Shown in pieces: positions 24,432 through 32,126 of a stretch of DNA of 64,000 nt (position 1 is the stretch's first letter; the number at the start of each line of letters is the position of its first letter). The position numbers were made by a program, and so were the translations under genes. The stretch lies in assembly GCA_964420405.1 (NCBI GenBank), contig CAYQTL010000016.1:8748-72747 (forward strand), given 5' to 3'. The notes beneath the pieces were generated by a model that worked only from the letters and a program-made list of their open reading frames with translations, ran no database searches and was not told the DNA's origin. Origin of the DNA: CAYQTL01 sp964420405 (GTDB taxonomy: Bacteria > Acidobacteriota > Thermoanaerobaculia > Thermoanaerobaculales > Sulfomarinibacteraceae).

Positions 24432-26156
24432 ATGTGGTCGCCCCGCACCTTCTACCGTGTGCTCTGGTACTCGACCCACGGGATGGAGCTGGCGCGGGTC
24501 CTGTTCGTGCTCGCGATGGCGCTCCTGTTCGTCGCCGGCGGGATCGCCTGGTCGCTGCGCCCGCCCGTCGAGGCCGAGCCGGTCGCCTTCACGCCCACCG
24601 ACGCCGCCCGCCTCCGCGACGGTGACCCCCCGAGGCTGGTCCGCGTCGCCGCCGAGCTCGAGCCCCGTCTCCGGATCTACCGCAGCGGCGGCCCGGTGCC
24701 GTACTGGAGCCGCTGCCCGCCGAGCCGGGTCGTCGAGCTGGACCCCGGCGAGCTGGCCCCGGCGACCGCCGACCGGTGGCTCGGCTGCCGCGTGACGGTT
24801 GCCGACAGCCTGGCCGACGCGGTCCGGAACGGCCGCCTGACGCGTCTCGAGACGCAGGTCGAGACGCCGGAAGGGGTCGCCCGTTGGCGGCGCCTGATCG
24901 CACCGCTGGAGGCGTACGGCCCCGGGGTCTACGTCGCCTCGCCGCAGCTGCGAGCGGACAGCACGGACGCGGAGGCGTGGCTCGACCGGACCCGCTTCAC
25001 GGGCCTGGTGGCGCCGGCGACCGCCTTCCGCGACCGGGTCGCCCGGGAGGGCTACCGCAACGTCTCCAGCACCTGGCTCGCCGGTGAGTCGCGGCACGTC
25101 GTCGTCACCGCCGACATCGACCAGCCCGAGCGCGCGGTCGAGCTGTTCAGCGCCAGCGCCTGGGCGCCGGTGGCGGGATTCGGCACGCGGCTGCTCGTCG
25201 AGGTCGGCCCCGCCATGCCGGTGGCCCCCGGCAGGCCGATCGTCGGGGTCCTCGAGACGCTCGCGGCGACCGATCCCGAGGCGGGGGAGCTGCTCGGCCT
25301 GTCGCTGCTGCTCGGGGAGCCGCTGCCGGAGGTGTTCGGGGTGATCCGGACGGCCAGCGCCGACGCCTTCAACGAGCGCCGCGAAGGCACCGCCCGGCTG
25401 TTCATCATCCTCGGCCTGCTCGGCGCCGCCGCCGCCTCCGGCGCGGTCGCCCTGTGGATCGTCGGGCCCGGCCTGATCTACGACGCCTGGAGGCGAGCCT
25501 TCGAGGAGCTCGAGGCGATCCGGACGGACGCCGGCTCGCCTGGACGGCCCATCGGTGTCCGGAGGAGCGACCTCCTCGGCGTGGGCGTCGCGGCGTCCTC
25601 GAGCCCGATCTCCCCCGCGCCGCGTCAGGAGGTGTCGGCGACCGACGTGGTGGCGCGCTCGTCACCGACCATTCCGCGCTTCCTGGTTTTGGTTCAGGAC
25701 GTCTCCTCACCGGCCGGCAGCGGCGGCTGGTGTCTCTGGCGGCTGCGCGACGACCTCGACGCGGCGGCCGACGACGCCGCCAACAGCGGCCAGCGGTTCC
25801 CGTGCCTCGTCGTCGAGCTCCTCGGCCGGTCGGACCGGCGGGCGGTGTCGCAGGACGAAGGCCTCCCGGCCTACTCGGCCTTCTGCGGCGACCTGCTGCT
25901 CCTCCGCCACTCACCCCGGGCTCTGGAGCGCGACCGCTTCGTCCTCGTCGACATCCTCGACGGGTCCGAGCCCGATGCCGCCGAACGGACGATGGCGCGG
26001 CTCGATCAGGAGCATGTCCTCGCCTTGGCGGTCCGCTTCCACCTCGCTGACGACTCAGAGCACGGACCCACGATGGGAGTCGAGAAGTCCGCCGACGACC
26101 CGTTCGTCCGCGGCGTCGGCATCCCGTGGGCCGGGCCCTCGCCCGATCGTCGGTAA
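24432..26156 (+). CDS. Membrane protein of unknown function, two TM segments
   Basis: 574 aa from ATG 24432; ATG 24483 (MELARV) is an alternative, and neither has a good ribosome site. A first TM segment (VLFVLAMALLFVAGGIAW, about residues 23-42) is followed by about 280 soluble residues, then a second TM segment (LFIILGLLGAAAASGAVALWIVG, about 325-347), then about 225 cytoplasmic residues. The large central domain would be periplasmic. It contains two Cys about 50 residues apart (SRCPPSR, LGCRVTV). The tail has VLVQDVSSPAGSGGWCLWRL and LVDILDGSEPDAAERTMARL. No family recognised. Divergent from the large lipoprotein. Confidence 0.6.
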   Translation: MWSPRTFYRVLWYSTHGMELARVLFVLAMALLFVAGGIAWSLRPPVEAEPVAFTPTDAARLRDGDPPRLVRVAAELEPRLRIYRSGGPVPYWSRCPPSRVVELDPGELAPATADRWLGCRVTVADSLADAVRNGRLTRLETQVETPEGVARWRRLIAPLEAYGPGVYVASPQLRADSTDAEAWLDRTRFTGLVAPATAFRDRVAREGYRNVSSTWLAGESRHVVVTADIDQPERAVELFSASAWAPVAGFGTRLLVEVGPAMPVAPGRPIVGVLETLAATDPEAGELLGLSLLLGEPLPEVFGVIRTASADAFNERREGTARLFIILGLLGAAAASGAVALWIVGPGLIYDAWRRAFEELEAIRTDAGSPGRPIGVRRSDLLGVGVAASSSPISPAPRQEVSATDVVARSSPTIPRFLVLVQDVSSPAGSGGWCLWRLRDDLDAAADDAANSGQRFPCLVVELLGRSDRRAVSQDEGLPAYSAFCGDLLLLRHSPRALERDRFVLVDILDGSEPDAAERTMARLDQEHVLALAVRFHLADDSEHGPTMGVEKSADDPFVRGVGIPWAGPSPDRR

Positions 26157-26348
26157 CGACGTCCTGGGCCGGCGACCGTCAGCGGACGCTGCCGGCGATC
26201 CACTCGATCTCGACGGCGAAGAGCCCCCTGACGGTCGGAAACGAGAAGCCCGTGGTCGTCGTGGGCGAGCCTTCCGAGCCGCCGTTCGACCATCTCGCGC
26301 GTCAGCAAACCTGGGTTGTACTCCGCCGCGTACCGCGACTGGAGGTGT

Positions 26349-26468
26349 CCCGTCGACCGCGCCAGCGTCTGGACAGGTGTGGCGCAGCCACCTCGACGTG
26401 CCGGTGCCGCGTGGGCCGAACAGGAAGCAGCTCGACGCGGGAGGGTCGAAGATGCGAGGAACAAGCTT
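26349..26468 (-). pseudogene. Fragment of AAA/DUF4143-type ATPase (N-terminal P-loop region)
   Basis: About 40 codons read PRIFDPPASSCFLFGPRGTG then TSRWLRHTCPDA. This is the start of ATPases of the DUF4143 group, which normally read FLFGPRGTGKSTWLR. Here the Walker A Lys is Thr, and the match stops after about 35 residues with no downstream domains. A broken remnant next to the toxin-antitoxin remnants. Confidence 0.5.
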
Positions 26469-26501
26469 TGTTGTGCGACTCTATCTGGAACTGACGTCGA
26501 C

Positions 26502-26554
26502 GGCGCCGCACCCACACGGTCGCGGGCCGCTCGCAGGAGCCTCCGCCGGGGGTG
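26502..26554 (+). repeat. Dispersed intergenic repeat, left half (copy B)
   Basis: 53 bases match 30137-30189 with only two differences. It ends in CCGCCGGGGGTG at 26543-26554, the same 12-mer that begins the right-half copy at 27283. The toxin remnant starts two bases later. Confidence 0.8.
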
Positions 26555-26555
26555 C

Positions 26556-26944
26556 TCAGATCGCGGGCTCGACGTCGGTGCGGGCGGAGTCGTCGCCCGG
26601 AAAAGGAGCGGCTCTCCGGTCGCCTTCGCCAGTGCGTCGGCGAAGCAGTCACCGGAGTCGAGTCGGGCCGGGTGGTGAGCCTCGCCGAAGTCGACCAACG
26701 CCTGACGCGCCAGCCAGGCCTGCTCGACGCTCACTGGTTCGGTCGTGATCTCCGCCCTCGGCAGGAGCGCGTCGAGCTGCACGCCGTCACGCCGCCCGGT
26801 CTGAGCCTCGACGACACTCGACGCCTCGGCGAGGCTCGCCGCCGAGATCCGCCGCTGCTCCGTGGCGAGGATCGCCTCGGCGTACCGGCCGGCGTCTGGC
26901 TCGTCGAAGAGGATCGCGATCACGGCAGACGCGTCGATGATCAT
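26556..26944 (-). pseudogene. vapC: VapC-type PIN toxin with a one-base frameshift
   Basis: From ATG 26944 the chain reads MIIDASAVIAILFDEPDAG, AASLAEASSVVEA, LVDFGEAHHPARLDSGDCFA and DALAKATGEPLLF. This is a textbook VapC/PIN ribonuclease with the acidic residues (Asp4, Glu in AEAS, Asp in SGDC). After LLF the frame is lost at the GGG run 26596-26598 (minus strand). Adding one G restores RGDDSARTDVEPAI and a stop at 26556, the family's normal C-terminus (GDDF.RTDV), giving 128 aa. So this is a recent single-base deletion or an assembly error. Start overlaps the antitoxin stop as ATGA, the usual vapBC layout. Confidence 0.8.
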
Positions 26945-27081
26945 CGGGGCAGGCCTCTCTCGTCGTGCAGCAGCTCGCCGTGATCGACCGGCGGCCCCTG
27001 GAGCGTCGCCGCGCACCGCCTGCCGATCGCGAGCAGGTCGTCGACGCCGACCCGGCGGGCGTGACGCCGCGCGCGGATCCG
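26941..27081 (-). pseudogene. vapB: VapB-type antitoxin, C-terminal remnant
   Basis: The frame ending at 26941 reads RIRARRHARRVGVDDLLAIG, RRCAA and finally HDERGLPR-stop. This is the C-terminus of Rv0623-type VapB antitoxins (…LLAIGRRCAALP…YDE.GLPR). Upstream the N-terminal DNA-binding part (MALNIK…) is not readable in any frame, so the gene is truncated or scrambled. Overlaps the vapC start by four bases. Confidence 0.65.
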
Positions 27082-27282
27082 CTCGCCCTTCCCCTGAGAG
27101 TGTCGGGTCGTGACTGCGAAGCGCCGGAGAGCAACCGGAACAGCCCCCTTCCCGCCGCAGCATGGACCTGTCGCCCCCGCCTGGCCCGCGCCGATGACGG
27201 CACCGAGGCCGCCGCCTTTCTGCCGGCGGCGATCGCCGGCGCCTGAGCGGCGGCCGGTCCCGGGGCTCCGGAACCCGAACCC

Positions 27283-27344
27283 CCGCCGGGGGTGAGGTCG
27301 GCGACGCTGGCTCACGCCGACGGGCATGCCCGCGACGTGGCATC
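27283..27344 (+). repeat. Dispersed intergenic repeat, right half (copy C)
   Basis: About 85% identical over 62 bases to 30178-30239, starting with the shared CCGCCGGGGGTG (27283-27294) and ending CGCGACGTGGCA. With copy B it looks like one repeat split by the 728 bases that hold the vapBC remnant. Confidence 0.75.
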
Positions 27345-27367
27345 CGATTTCCTTCCAGAGTGGGAAT

Positions 27368-27418
27368 GTTGACGCTGTCAACCAGGTTCGGCACGGTGAC
27401 TGGTTGACACTGTCAACC
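27368..27418 (+). promoter_or_regulatory. Two TetR-type dyad operators upstream of the DUF2141-SDR-TetR operon
   Basis: GTTGACGCTGTCAAC (27368-27382) and GGTTGACACTGTCAACC (27402-27418, a perfect palindrome around one central base) are near-identical dyads, 35 bases centre to centre. The second ends 18 bases before the DUF2141 start, so a bound protein would block transcription or initiation. The operon's last gene is a TetR regulator, the natural candidate ligand. Confidence 0.75.
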
Positions 27419-27436
27419 CCAAGCGGGAGGTTCCGA

Positions 27437-27901
27437 ATGATCGCCAAGCTCCTCACTCGTATCTGCTTCACCATCCTGCTCGCGCTCGGTCCGCTGGCGA
27501 CGGCACCCGTTGCCGCGGCCGACGGCGGGTCACACTCCGGCTCGATCGTGGTCGTGGTGCGCGAGGTGGGCTCATCGTCCGGCGTGGTCGACTGCGGGCT
27601 GTTCGGCTCGGAGGAGGGTTTCCCGATGGCAGCAGATGACCGCAGCCGGCGGCGGGCGGGCGCCGTCGAGGGCACCGTCGAGCTGCGCTTCGACGGGCTC
27701 GCCCCGGGCACCTACGCGGTCGCAGTGTCCCACGACGAGAACGGCAACGGCCGCACCGACACGAACCTGTTCGGTATTCCGCGGGAGGCGTGGGGCGTGT
27801 CCAACGACGTCCGGCCGACGCTGCGTCCGCCGAGGTTCGAGGAAGCGGCCTTCGAGCTCGGCGACGGCGAGATCCTCACGGTCGAGATCCAGGTCAGGTG
27901 A
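27437..27901 (+). CDS. DUF2141 secreted protein
   Basis: 154 aa; ATG 27437 behind GGGAGG. Signal peptide FTILLALGPLATAPVAAA. The mature part has the DUF2141 pattern: GSIVVVVREVGSSSGVVDCGLF, then GTVELRFDGLAPGTYAVAVS, HDENGNGRTDTNLFGIPREA and SNDVRP. The HDEN.NG..DTN.FG.P.E..G.SN block is diagnostic. Members are small periplasmic or exported beta-sandwich proteins of unknown role, often beside carotenoid or lipid genes. First gene of the TetR-linked operon; the SDR gene starts 49 bases later. Confidence 0.85.
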   Translation: MIAKLLTRICFTILLALGPLATAPVAAADGGSHSGSIVVVVREVGSSSGVVDCGLFGSEEGFPMAADDRSRRRAGAVEGTVELRFDGLAPGTYAVAVSHDENGNGRTDTNLFGIPREAWGVSNDVRPTLRPPRFEEAAFELGDGEILTVEIQVR

Positions 27902-27950
27902 ACCCAACCCAAGACGGTGCCTACCGCGCCGCGGAGAAGTGGAGAACAGC

Positions 27951-28793
27951 ATGGAGACCAAGTCCAGGAATCTGAACCGCGAGCAGCTCCGGTGGCAGAG
28001 CCGGTACGGCCCGTGGGCGGTGGTGACCGGTGCCTCCGAGGGCATCGGGCGTGAGATGGCGGTGCGCCTCGCCGAGGCGCGCCTCGACCTGGTCCTGGTG
28101 GCGCGACGCCGGACTCTGCTGGAGGAGCTGGCCGCCGAGCTGTCGGCCGAGCACGGGATCGAAGCCCGGGTGGTGGTCGCGGACCTCGCGACCCGCGAGG
28201 GCCTGGCCGACGTGTCGCACGCCACTCGGGGGCTGGACGTCGGCCTGCTGGTGGCGAGCGCCGGCTTCGGCACCTCGGGCCCGTTCCTCGCAGGCGACCT
28301 GACCCGCGAGCTCGAGCTGCTCGACGTCAACTGTCGCGCGCCGCTCGCGATGGTGCACGAGTTCGGCCGCCGATTCGCGGACCGTGGCCGGGGCGGGATC
28401 GTCCTGATGAGCTCGATCGTGGCCTTTCAGGGGGTGCCCAACGCCGCCCACTACGCCGCCACGAAGGCCTACGTGCAAACCCTCGCCGAGGGGCTCCGGG
28501 TCGAGCTCGCCCGCCACGGCGTCGACGTGGTGGCGTCGGCGCCCGGGCCGGTGAACAGCGGGTTCGCCTCGCGGGCCGACATGCGCCTGGGCAAGGCGCT
28601 GGTTCCCGAGGCGGTGGCGGCCGAGACCCTGTCGGCGCTGGGTCGGCACACCACGGTGAGGCCGGGCTGGCTGTCCAAGCTGCTCGCTGCGGCCCTGACC
28701 GTGCCGCGCTGGGCCCGGGTGCGGATCATGACTCTCGTCATGCAGGGGATGACACGGCACCAGACCGCGTCGTCACCTGCGGTGGCGCGGTGA
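27951..28793 (+). CDS. Short-chain dehydrogenase/reductase (SDR)
   Basis: 280 aa; ATG 27951 behind GGAGAA. Rossmann motif TGASEGIGREMA (classical TGxxxGxG) at about residues 24-35, an Asp after ARVVVADLA that fits cofactor binding, the SASFG-like ASAGFG, catalytic Ser in LMSSIVA and the YAATK pair (Tyr/Lys). C-terminal basic/hydrophobic helix (WLSKLLAAALTVPRWARVRI) as in membrane-associated DltE/YqjQ-type SDRs. Substrate unknown; a ketone, aldehyde or lipid intermediate is plausible. Its stop overlaps a GTG of the next frame. Confidence 0.88.
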   Translation: METKSRNLNREQLRWQSRYGPWAVVTGASEGIGREMAVRLAEARLDLVLVARRRTLLEELAAELSAEHGIEARVVVADLATREGLADVSHATRGLDVGLLVASAGFGTSGPFLAGDLTRELELLDVNCRAPLAMVHEFGRRFADRGRGGIVLMSSIVAFQGVPNAAHYAATKAYVQTLAEGLRVELARHGVDVVASAPGPVNSGFASRADMRLGKALVPEAVAAETLSALGRHTTVRPGWLSKLLAAALTVPRWARVRIMTLVMQGMTRHQTASSPAVAR

Positions 28794-28807
28794 CCGCGGA
28801 GGCCGAG

Positions 28808-29314
28808 ATGCCACGCCTCCTTCTCCGCGCCGCGTCACTTCTCACCGCCGTCGTGACCGCCGGGTGCACGGTCGCGACCCCATTCCGCGGCCCGATGTAC
28901 CAGGCCCGGAGTGGGGTCGTCGCCCCCGGTCCGACGGTCCACGTCGCCATCACCCATGCGGTGCTCGACGAGGACCGCAGGCTCCGCCGCGCGTTCTGGT
29001 CCCACGTCGGGAAGGTCGCCGACGCGCTGCCCGGGCAGACCGGGTACGTCGGGCACTCCCGCCGCCGCAACCTCGCCGGCAGCGAGGCATGGACGATGAC
29101 CGTATGGACCGACGAGGAGAGCCTCGACGCGTTCGCGTCGAGCGATGTCCACCTGGCTGCGATCCAGGCGGGCGGTGCGGCCTTGCGCTCCTTCCGTTCG
29201 GCTCGGGCCAAGCTGTTCGTCGACGAGGTCCCCATCTCCTGGCAGCGCGCACTCGCGATTCTCGCTGCGGACGAAGGCGCCTCCGGCGGCCCCCGGCCCG
29301 TCCGCGCTCCTTGA
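28808..29314 (+). CDS. Putative lipoprotein with dimeric alpha-beta barrel (monooxygenase/DUF3291-like) domain
   Basis: 168 aa from ATG 28808 behind GGAGG; GTG 28790 overlapping the SDR stop is possible. Lipobox VVTAGC near residue 19. The remainder reads like the ferredoxin-like dimeric barrel of antibiotic-monooxygenase or DUF3291 proteins: VHVAITHAVLDEDRRLRRAFW, LPGQTGYVGHSRRRNLAGSEA, WTMTVWTDEESLDAFASSDVH. A membrane-anchored member of this fold is uncommon. It sits between the SDR and the TetR gene and shares their operon; it may bind a small organic or haem-like ligand. Function inferred from fold only. Confidence 0.6.
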   Translation: MPRLLLRAASLLTAVVTAGCTVATPFRGPMYQARSGVVAPGPTVHVAITHAVLDEDRRLRRAFWSHVGKVADALPGQTGYVGHSRRRNLAGSEAWTMTVWTDEESLDAFASSDVHLAAIQAGGAALRSFRSARAKLFVDEVPISWQRALAILAADEGASGGPRPVRAP

Positions 29315-29345
29315 CCGGTCCTCGGCACCACCCTAGGCTGGCGGG

Positions 29346-29963
29346 ATGGTGGCGCGCCGGAGAAGGCCGGATGACCTGAGGGAGGCGTGCCTCGAGGAGG
29401 CGATGGCGATCATCGAGCAGGACGGCGTCGAGGAGCTGAGCCTGCGCGAAGTCGCCCGCCGCCTCGGGGTCTCCCATCAGGCGCCGTACAAGCACTTCCC
29501 GAGCCGCGACCACATCCTGGCCGAGCTGGTCAGCCGCTCCTACACCACGTTCGCGGAGCACCTCGAGAGCCGCCCGAGGACCGGAGACCCGGATCAGGAC
29601 CTCGGTGCGATGGGCGTCGCGTACCTGGAGTACGCCTTCGCGCACCCCCTGCAGTACCGGCTGATGTTCGGGACCTCGCTCCCCGATCCGGAGGAGCACC
29701 CGGAGATGATGCGCAACGCCCGGCACGCCTTCGCGTTGCTGCAGGAGGGGATCGAAGACCTCCACCGGGCCCGTTCGGGCCCCGGACCGCACGGGCGGAC
29801 CGACTTCGACGCCCTGTTCATCTGGTTCACGCTGCACGGCCTCGCCGGGATCATGCAGTCGCGGGTGGTCGAGACCCTCGACCTGCCCCCGGACGCCGCC
29901 GAGCGGATGGCACCCGAGGTCCTCGAACGCATCGGGTGGATGCTCGGAGGCGGCACGCGGTGA
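29346..29963 (+). CDS. TetR/AcrR-family transcriptional regulator
   Basis: 205 aa; ATG 29346, 31 bases after the preceding stop. N-terminal HTH: LREACLEEAMAIIEQDGVEE, LSLREVARRLGVSHQAPYKHF, typical of TetR (GVS...Y.HF recognition helix). The C-terminal domain (about 85-200) resembles the WHG/TetR_C ligand-binding group (AHPLQYRLMFGTSLPDPEEH, LFIWFTLHGLAGIMQSR). As the last gene of an operon preceded by two GTTGAC..GTCAAC dyads, it probably represses its own operon and is released by a small ligand. Confidence 0.9.
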   Translation: MVARRRRPDDLREACLEEAMAIIEQDGVEELSLREVARRLGVSHQAPYKHFPSRDHILAELVSRSYTTFAEHLESRPRTGDPDQDLGAMGVAYLEYAFAHPLQYRLMFGTSLPDPEEHPEMMRNARHAFALLQEGIEDLHRARSGPGPHGRTDFDALFIWFTLHGLAGIMQSRVVETLDLPPDAAERMAPEVLERIGWMLGGGTR

Positions 29964-30136
29964 CTCCGACCCGTTCCCCGATATCGGGACGAGGAGCGGG
30001 GCCGCGTCGGGCGCGGCCGCGCCGACCGCTGGCGCCCGAGGTCCTTCGCGCCGGACGTCAGGGCGCGTCGCCCTCCCCCGGCGTCGCCGGGCGGAGGTCG
30101 ACGAGGTCGCCCTCGGCGTCGGTGCGAGGGAGGGTC

Positions 30137-30239
30137 GGCGCCGCACCCACACGGTCGCGGGCCGCTCGCGGGAGCTTCCGCCGGGGGTGAGGTCCGCGAC
30201 GCAGGCTCGCCCCTACGGGTATGCTCGCGACGTGGCACC
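30137..30239 (+). repeat. Dispersed intergenic repeat, complete copy (copy A)
   Basis: About 103 bases containing both halves found separately at 26502-26554 and 27283-27344, joined at CCGCCGGGGGTG (30178-30189). Its end runs into the start of the maturation protease gene (GTGGCACC at 30232-30239). The remaining 29964-30136 spacer holds no gene. Confidence 0.8.
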
Positions 30240-30666
30240 GGCGCTCGTGATCGGCTACGGCAACCCGCTGCGCGGCGACGACGGCGTCGGGCCGGAGGTC
30301 GCGCGCCGGCTCGAGACTGTCGCCGGGCTGCGGGTGATGACCGCGTACCAGCTGCTGCCGGAGCACGCGACTGAGATCGCAGAGGCGTCGGCGGTGGTCC
30401 TCGTCGACGCCGCCCTCGACCTCCCGGCGGGCGAGGTTCGCAGCCGCCGCCTGCAACCGTCGGCCGGAGCTCGCGGCCTGGCCGACCTCCACGACCTTTC
30501 GCCCGAGGGGCTGCTGGTCCTGGCGCGGGAGCTGACGGGCGCCGAGGTGCCGGCCTTCATCGTCACCGTCGGGGTCGCCGACGTCGGGCTCGGCGATGGC
30601 CTGTCGCCGGAGGTGGAGGCGGCGGTCGGCCGCGCGGCCGACGCGGTCCTCGAGCTGCTCGGCTGA
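30232..30666 (+). CDS. [NiFe] hydrogenase maturation protease
   Basis: 144 aa; GTG 30232, chosen because LVIGYGNPLRGDDGVGPEVA begins immediately after. HycI/HoxW-type endopeptidases trim the C-terminal peptide of the large subunit once nickel is in place. Visible residues: GNPLRGDDGVG (metal-sensing Asp) and VLVDAALDLPAG (second conserved Asp), then LHDLSPEGLLVLAREL, the usual position of the conserved His. The gene faces hoxH (30690-32117), its likely substrate, across a 23-base convergent spacer. The ribosome site lies within the dispersed repeat and is weak. Confidence 0.85.
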   Translation: MAPALVIGYGNPLRGDDGVGPEVARRLETVAGLRVMTAYQLLPEHATEIAEASAVVLVDAALDLPAGEVRSRRLQPSAGARGLADLHDLSPEGLLVLARELTGAEVPAFIVTVGVADVGLGDGLSPEVEAAVGRAADAVLELLG

Positions 30667-30689
30667 GCCGGCGCGGGACGTCCGGCCGG

Positions 30690-32117
30690 TCAGGGGTCGC
30701 GGACGATCCGGTCGACCTCGGCGCCGGTGGAGTCGACGAGCCGCACCTCCAGCGGCATCCGGCCGACGGCGTGGGTGGAGCACGACAGGCACGGGTCGAA
30801 CGCCCGGATCACCGCCTCGATCCGGTTGAGCACGCCGTCCTCCAGGCGGCCGTCGCGGATGAACCGTTTCGCCACCTGGAACACGCCGCGGTTCATCGCC
30901 AGGTTGTTGTGGCCGGTGGCGATCACGAGGTTGGCGTCCTCCACCAGCCCCTGGCGGTCGACCCGGTAGTGGTGGATCAGAAGCCCCCGCGGCGCCTCGG
31001 CGACGCCGACCCCCTCGACCGCGTTGGCGTCGGCGTGGGCGCGCACATGCGGGTCGAGGATGCGGTCGTCGGCCAGCATCTGCTGCATCCGCTCGAGCCC
31101 GAACAGGATCTCGATCAGGCGCGCGTAGTGGAAGTGGAACGACGAGTGGACCGTGCCGTGGCCGAGGGTGCGGAACTCGCTGAGCTCCTGGTCCGCCCAC
31201 GGGGTGTGGCAGGTGTCGACCACGTTGAGCCGCGCCAGCGGCCCGACCCGGTACATCCCGTCCGGGTAGCCCTTCGCCAGCAGGTAGGGGAACTTGAGGT
31301 AGGTCCACGGCTCGGTGGTCTCGCCGATCAGCTCGGCGTAGCGGGCCGGGTCGACGTCGTCCACGACGGTGGCGCCGGTGGCGTCGACCACCCGCAGCCG
31401 CCCGTCGTAGTGCTCGAGGCCGCCTTCGTCGTCGACCAGGGCCATGAAGGACGACGGGAAGTTGGCGAACGAGCGGATCTCGTCGGTGAACTCCTCGAGC
31501 AGGTTCTTGAACCAGTCGAGGGTGCGCTGCACCACCCGCAGCTGCTCGGGGATGCGGGTGGCGATGGCGTCCCGCTGCTCAGCGGTGAGCGGCGTCGCGA
31601 CGCCTCCCGGCACCACCCAGGACGGGTGGATCCGGCGGCCGCCGAGCAGCTCGATCACCTCCTGGCCGAACGTGCGCAGCGCGATCCCTTCACGGACGAT
31701 GCCCGGGTGGTGCGCCGCCAGGGCCAGGATGTTGCGCTCGGCGGGCGGCGCGTCCATCCCCAGCAGCAGGTCCGGCGAGGACAGGTGGAAGAAGCTCAGG
31801 GCGTGGCTCTGGATGATCTGCGCCAGGTTCATCAGCCGCCGCAGGTTCTCGGCGGTCGGCGGGATCGACACCGCCATCACCGCGTCGCACGCCTTGGCCG
31901 AGGCCACCAGGTGGCTGACCGGGCAGATGCCGCAGATCCGCGCCATCAGCGCGGGCATCTCCGAGAACGGGCGGCCCTGGCAGATCTTCTCGAAGCCGCG
32001 CAGCTGGGTGACGTGGAACCGCGCGTCGGCGACGAACCCGTGCTCGTCGAGCTCGATGGTGATCTTGCCGTGGCCCTCGATGCGGGTCACGGGGTTGAGG
32101 ACGACCTGTCGGGTCAT
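30690..32117 (-). CDS. hoxH: NAD-linked [NiFe] hydrogenase large subunit
   Basis: 475 aa; ATG 32117 behind AGGAG. Both nickel-binding motifs are intact: RICGICPVSH (residues 60-69) and DPCLSCSTH near the C-terminus. They are followed by about 26 residues (AVGRMPLEVRLV...) that the maturation protease would remove after the His. Also conserved: NPVTRIEGHGK, and ATGHNNLAMNRGVFQVAK. Order and relatives identify group 3d/3c-type bidirectional hydrogenase, cytoplasmic, interconverting H2 and protons. Last gene of the hoxEFUYH operon, 9 bases after hoxY. Confidence 0.95.
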   Translation of the reverse strand: MTRQVVLNPVTRIEGHGKITIELDEHGFVADARFHVTQLRGFEKICQGRPFSEMPALMARICGICPVSHLVASAKACDAVMAVSIPPTAENLRRLMNLAQIIQSHALSFFHLSSPDLLLGMDAPPAERNILALAAHHPGIVREGIALRTFGQEVIELLGGRRIHPSWVVPGGVATPLTAEQRDAIATRIPEQLRVVQRTLDWFKNLLEEFTDEIRSFANFPSSFMALVDDEGGLEHYDGRLRVVDATGATVVDDVDPARYAELIGETTEPWTYLKFPYLLAKGYPDGMYRVGPLARLNVVDTCHTPWADQELSEFRTLGHGTVHSSFHFHYARLIEILFGLERMQQMLADDRILDPHVRAHADANAVEGVGVAEAPRGLLIHHYRVDRQGLVEDANLVIATGHNNLAMNRGVFQVAKRFIRDGRLEDGVLNRIEAVIRAFDPCLSCSTHAVGRMPLEVRLVDSTGAEVDRIVRDP

Positions 32118-32126
32118 GGCTCGCTC

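Noticed and set aside
30667..30689. Possible bidirectional terminator between the maturation protease and hoxH
   Set aside because: A short GCCGG/CCGGC stem can be drawn, but there is no T-run and such stems are common at this base composition.
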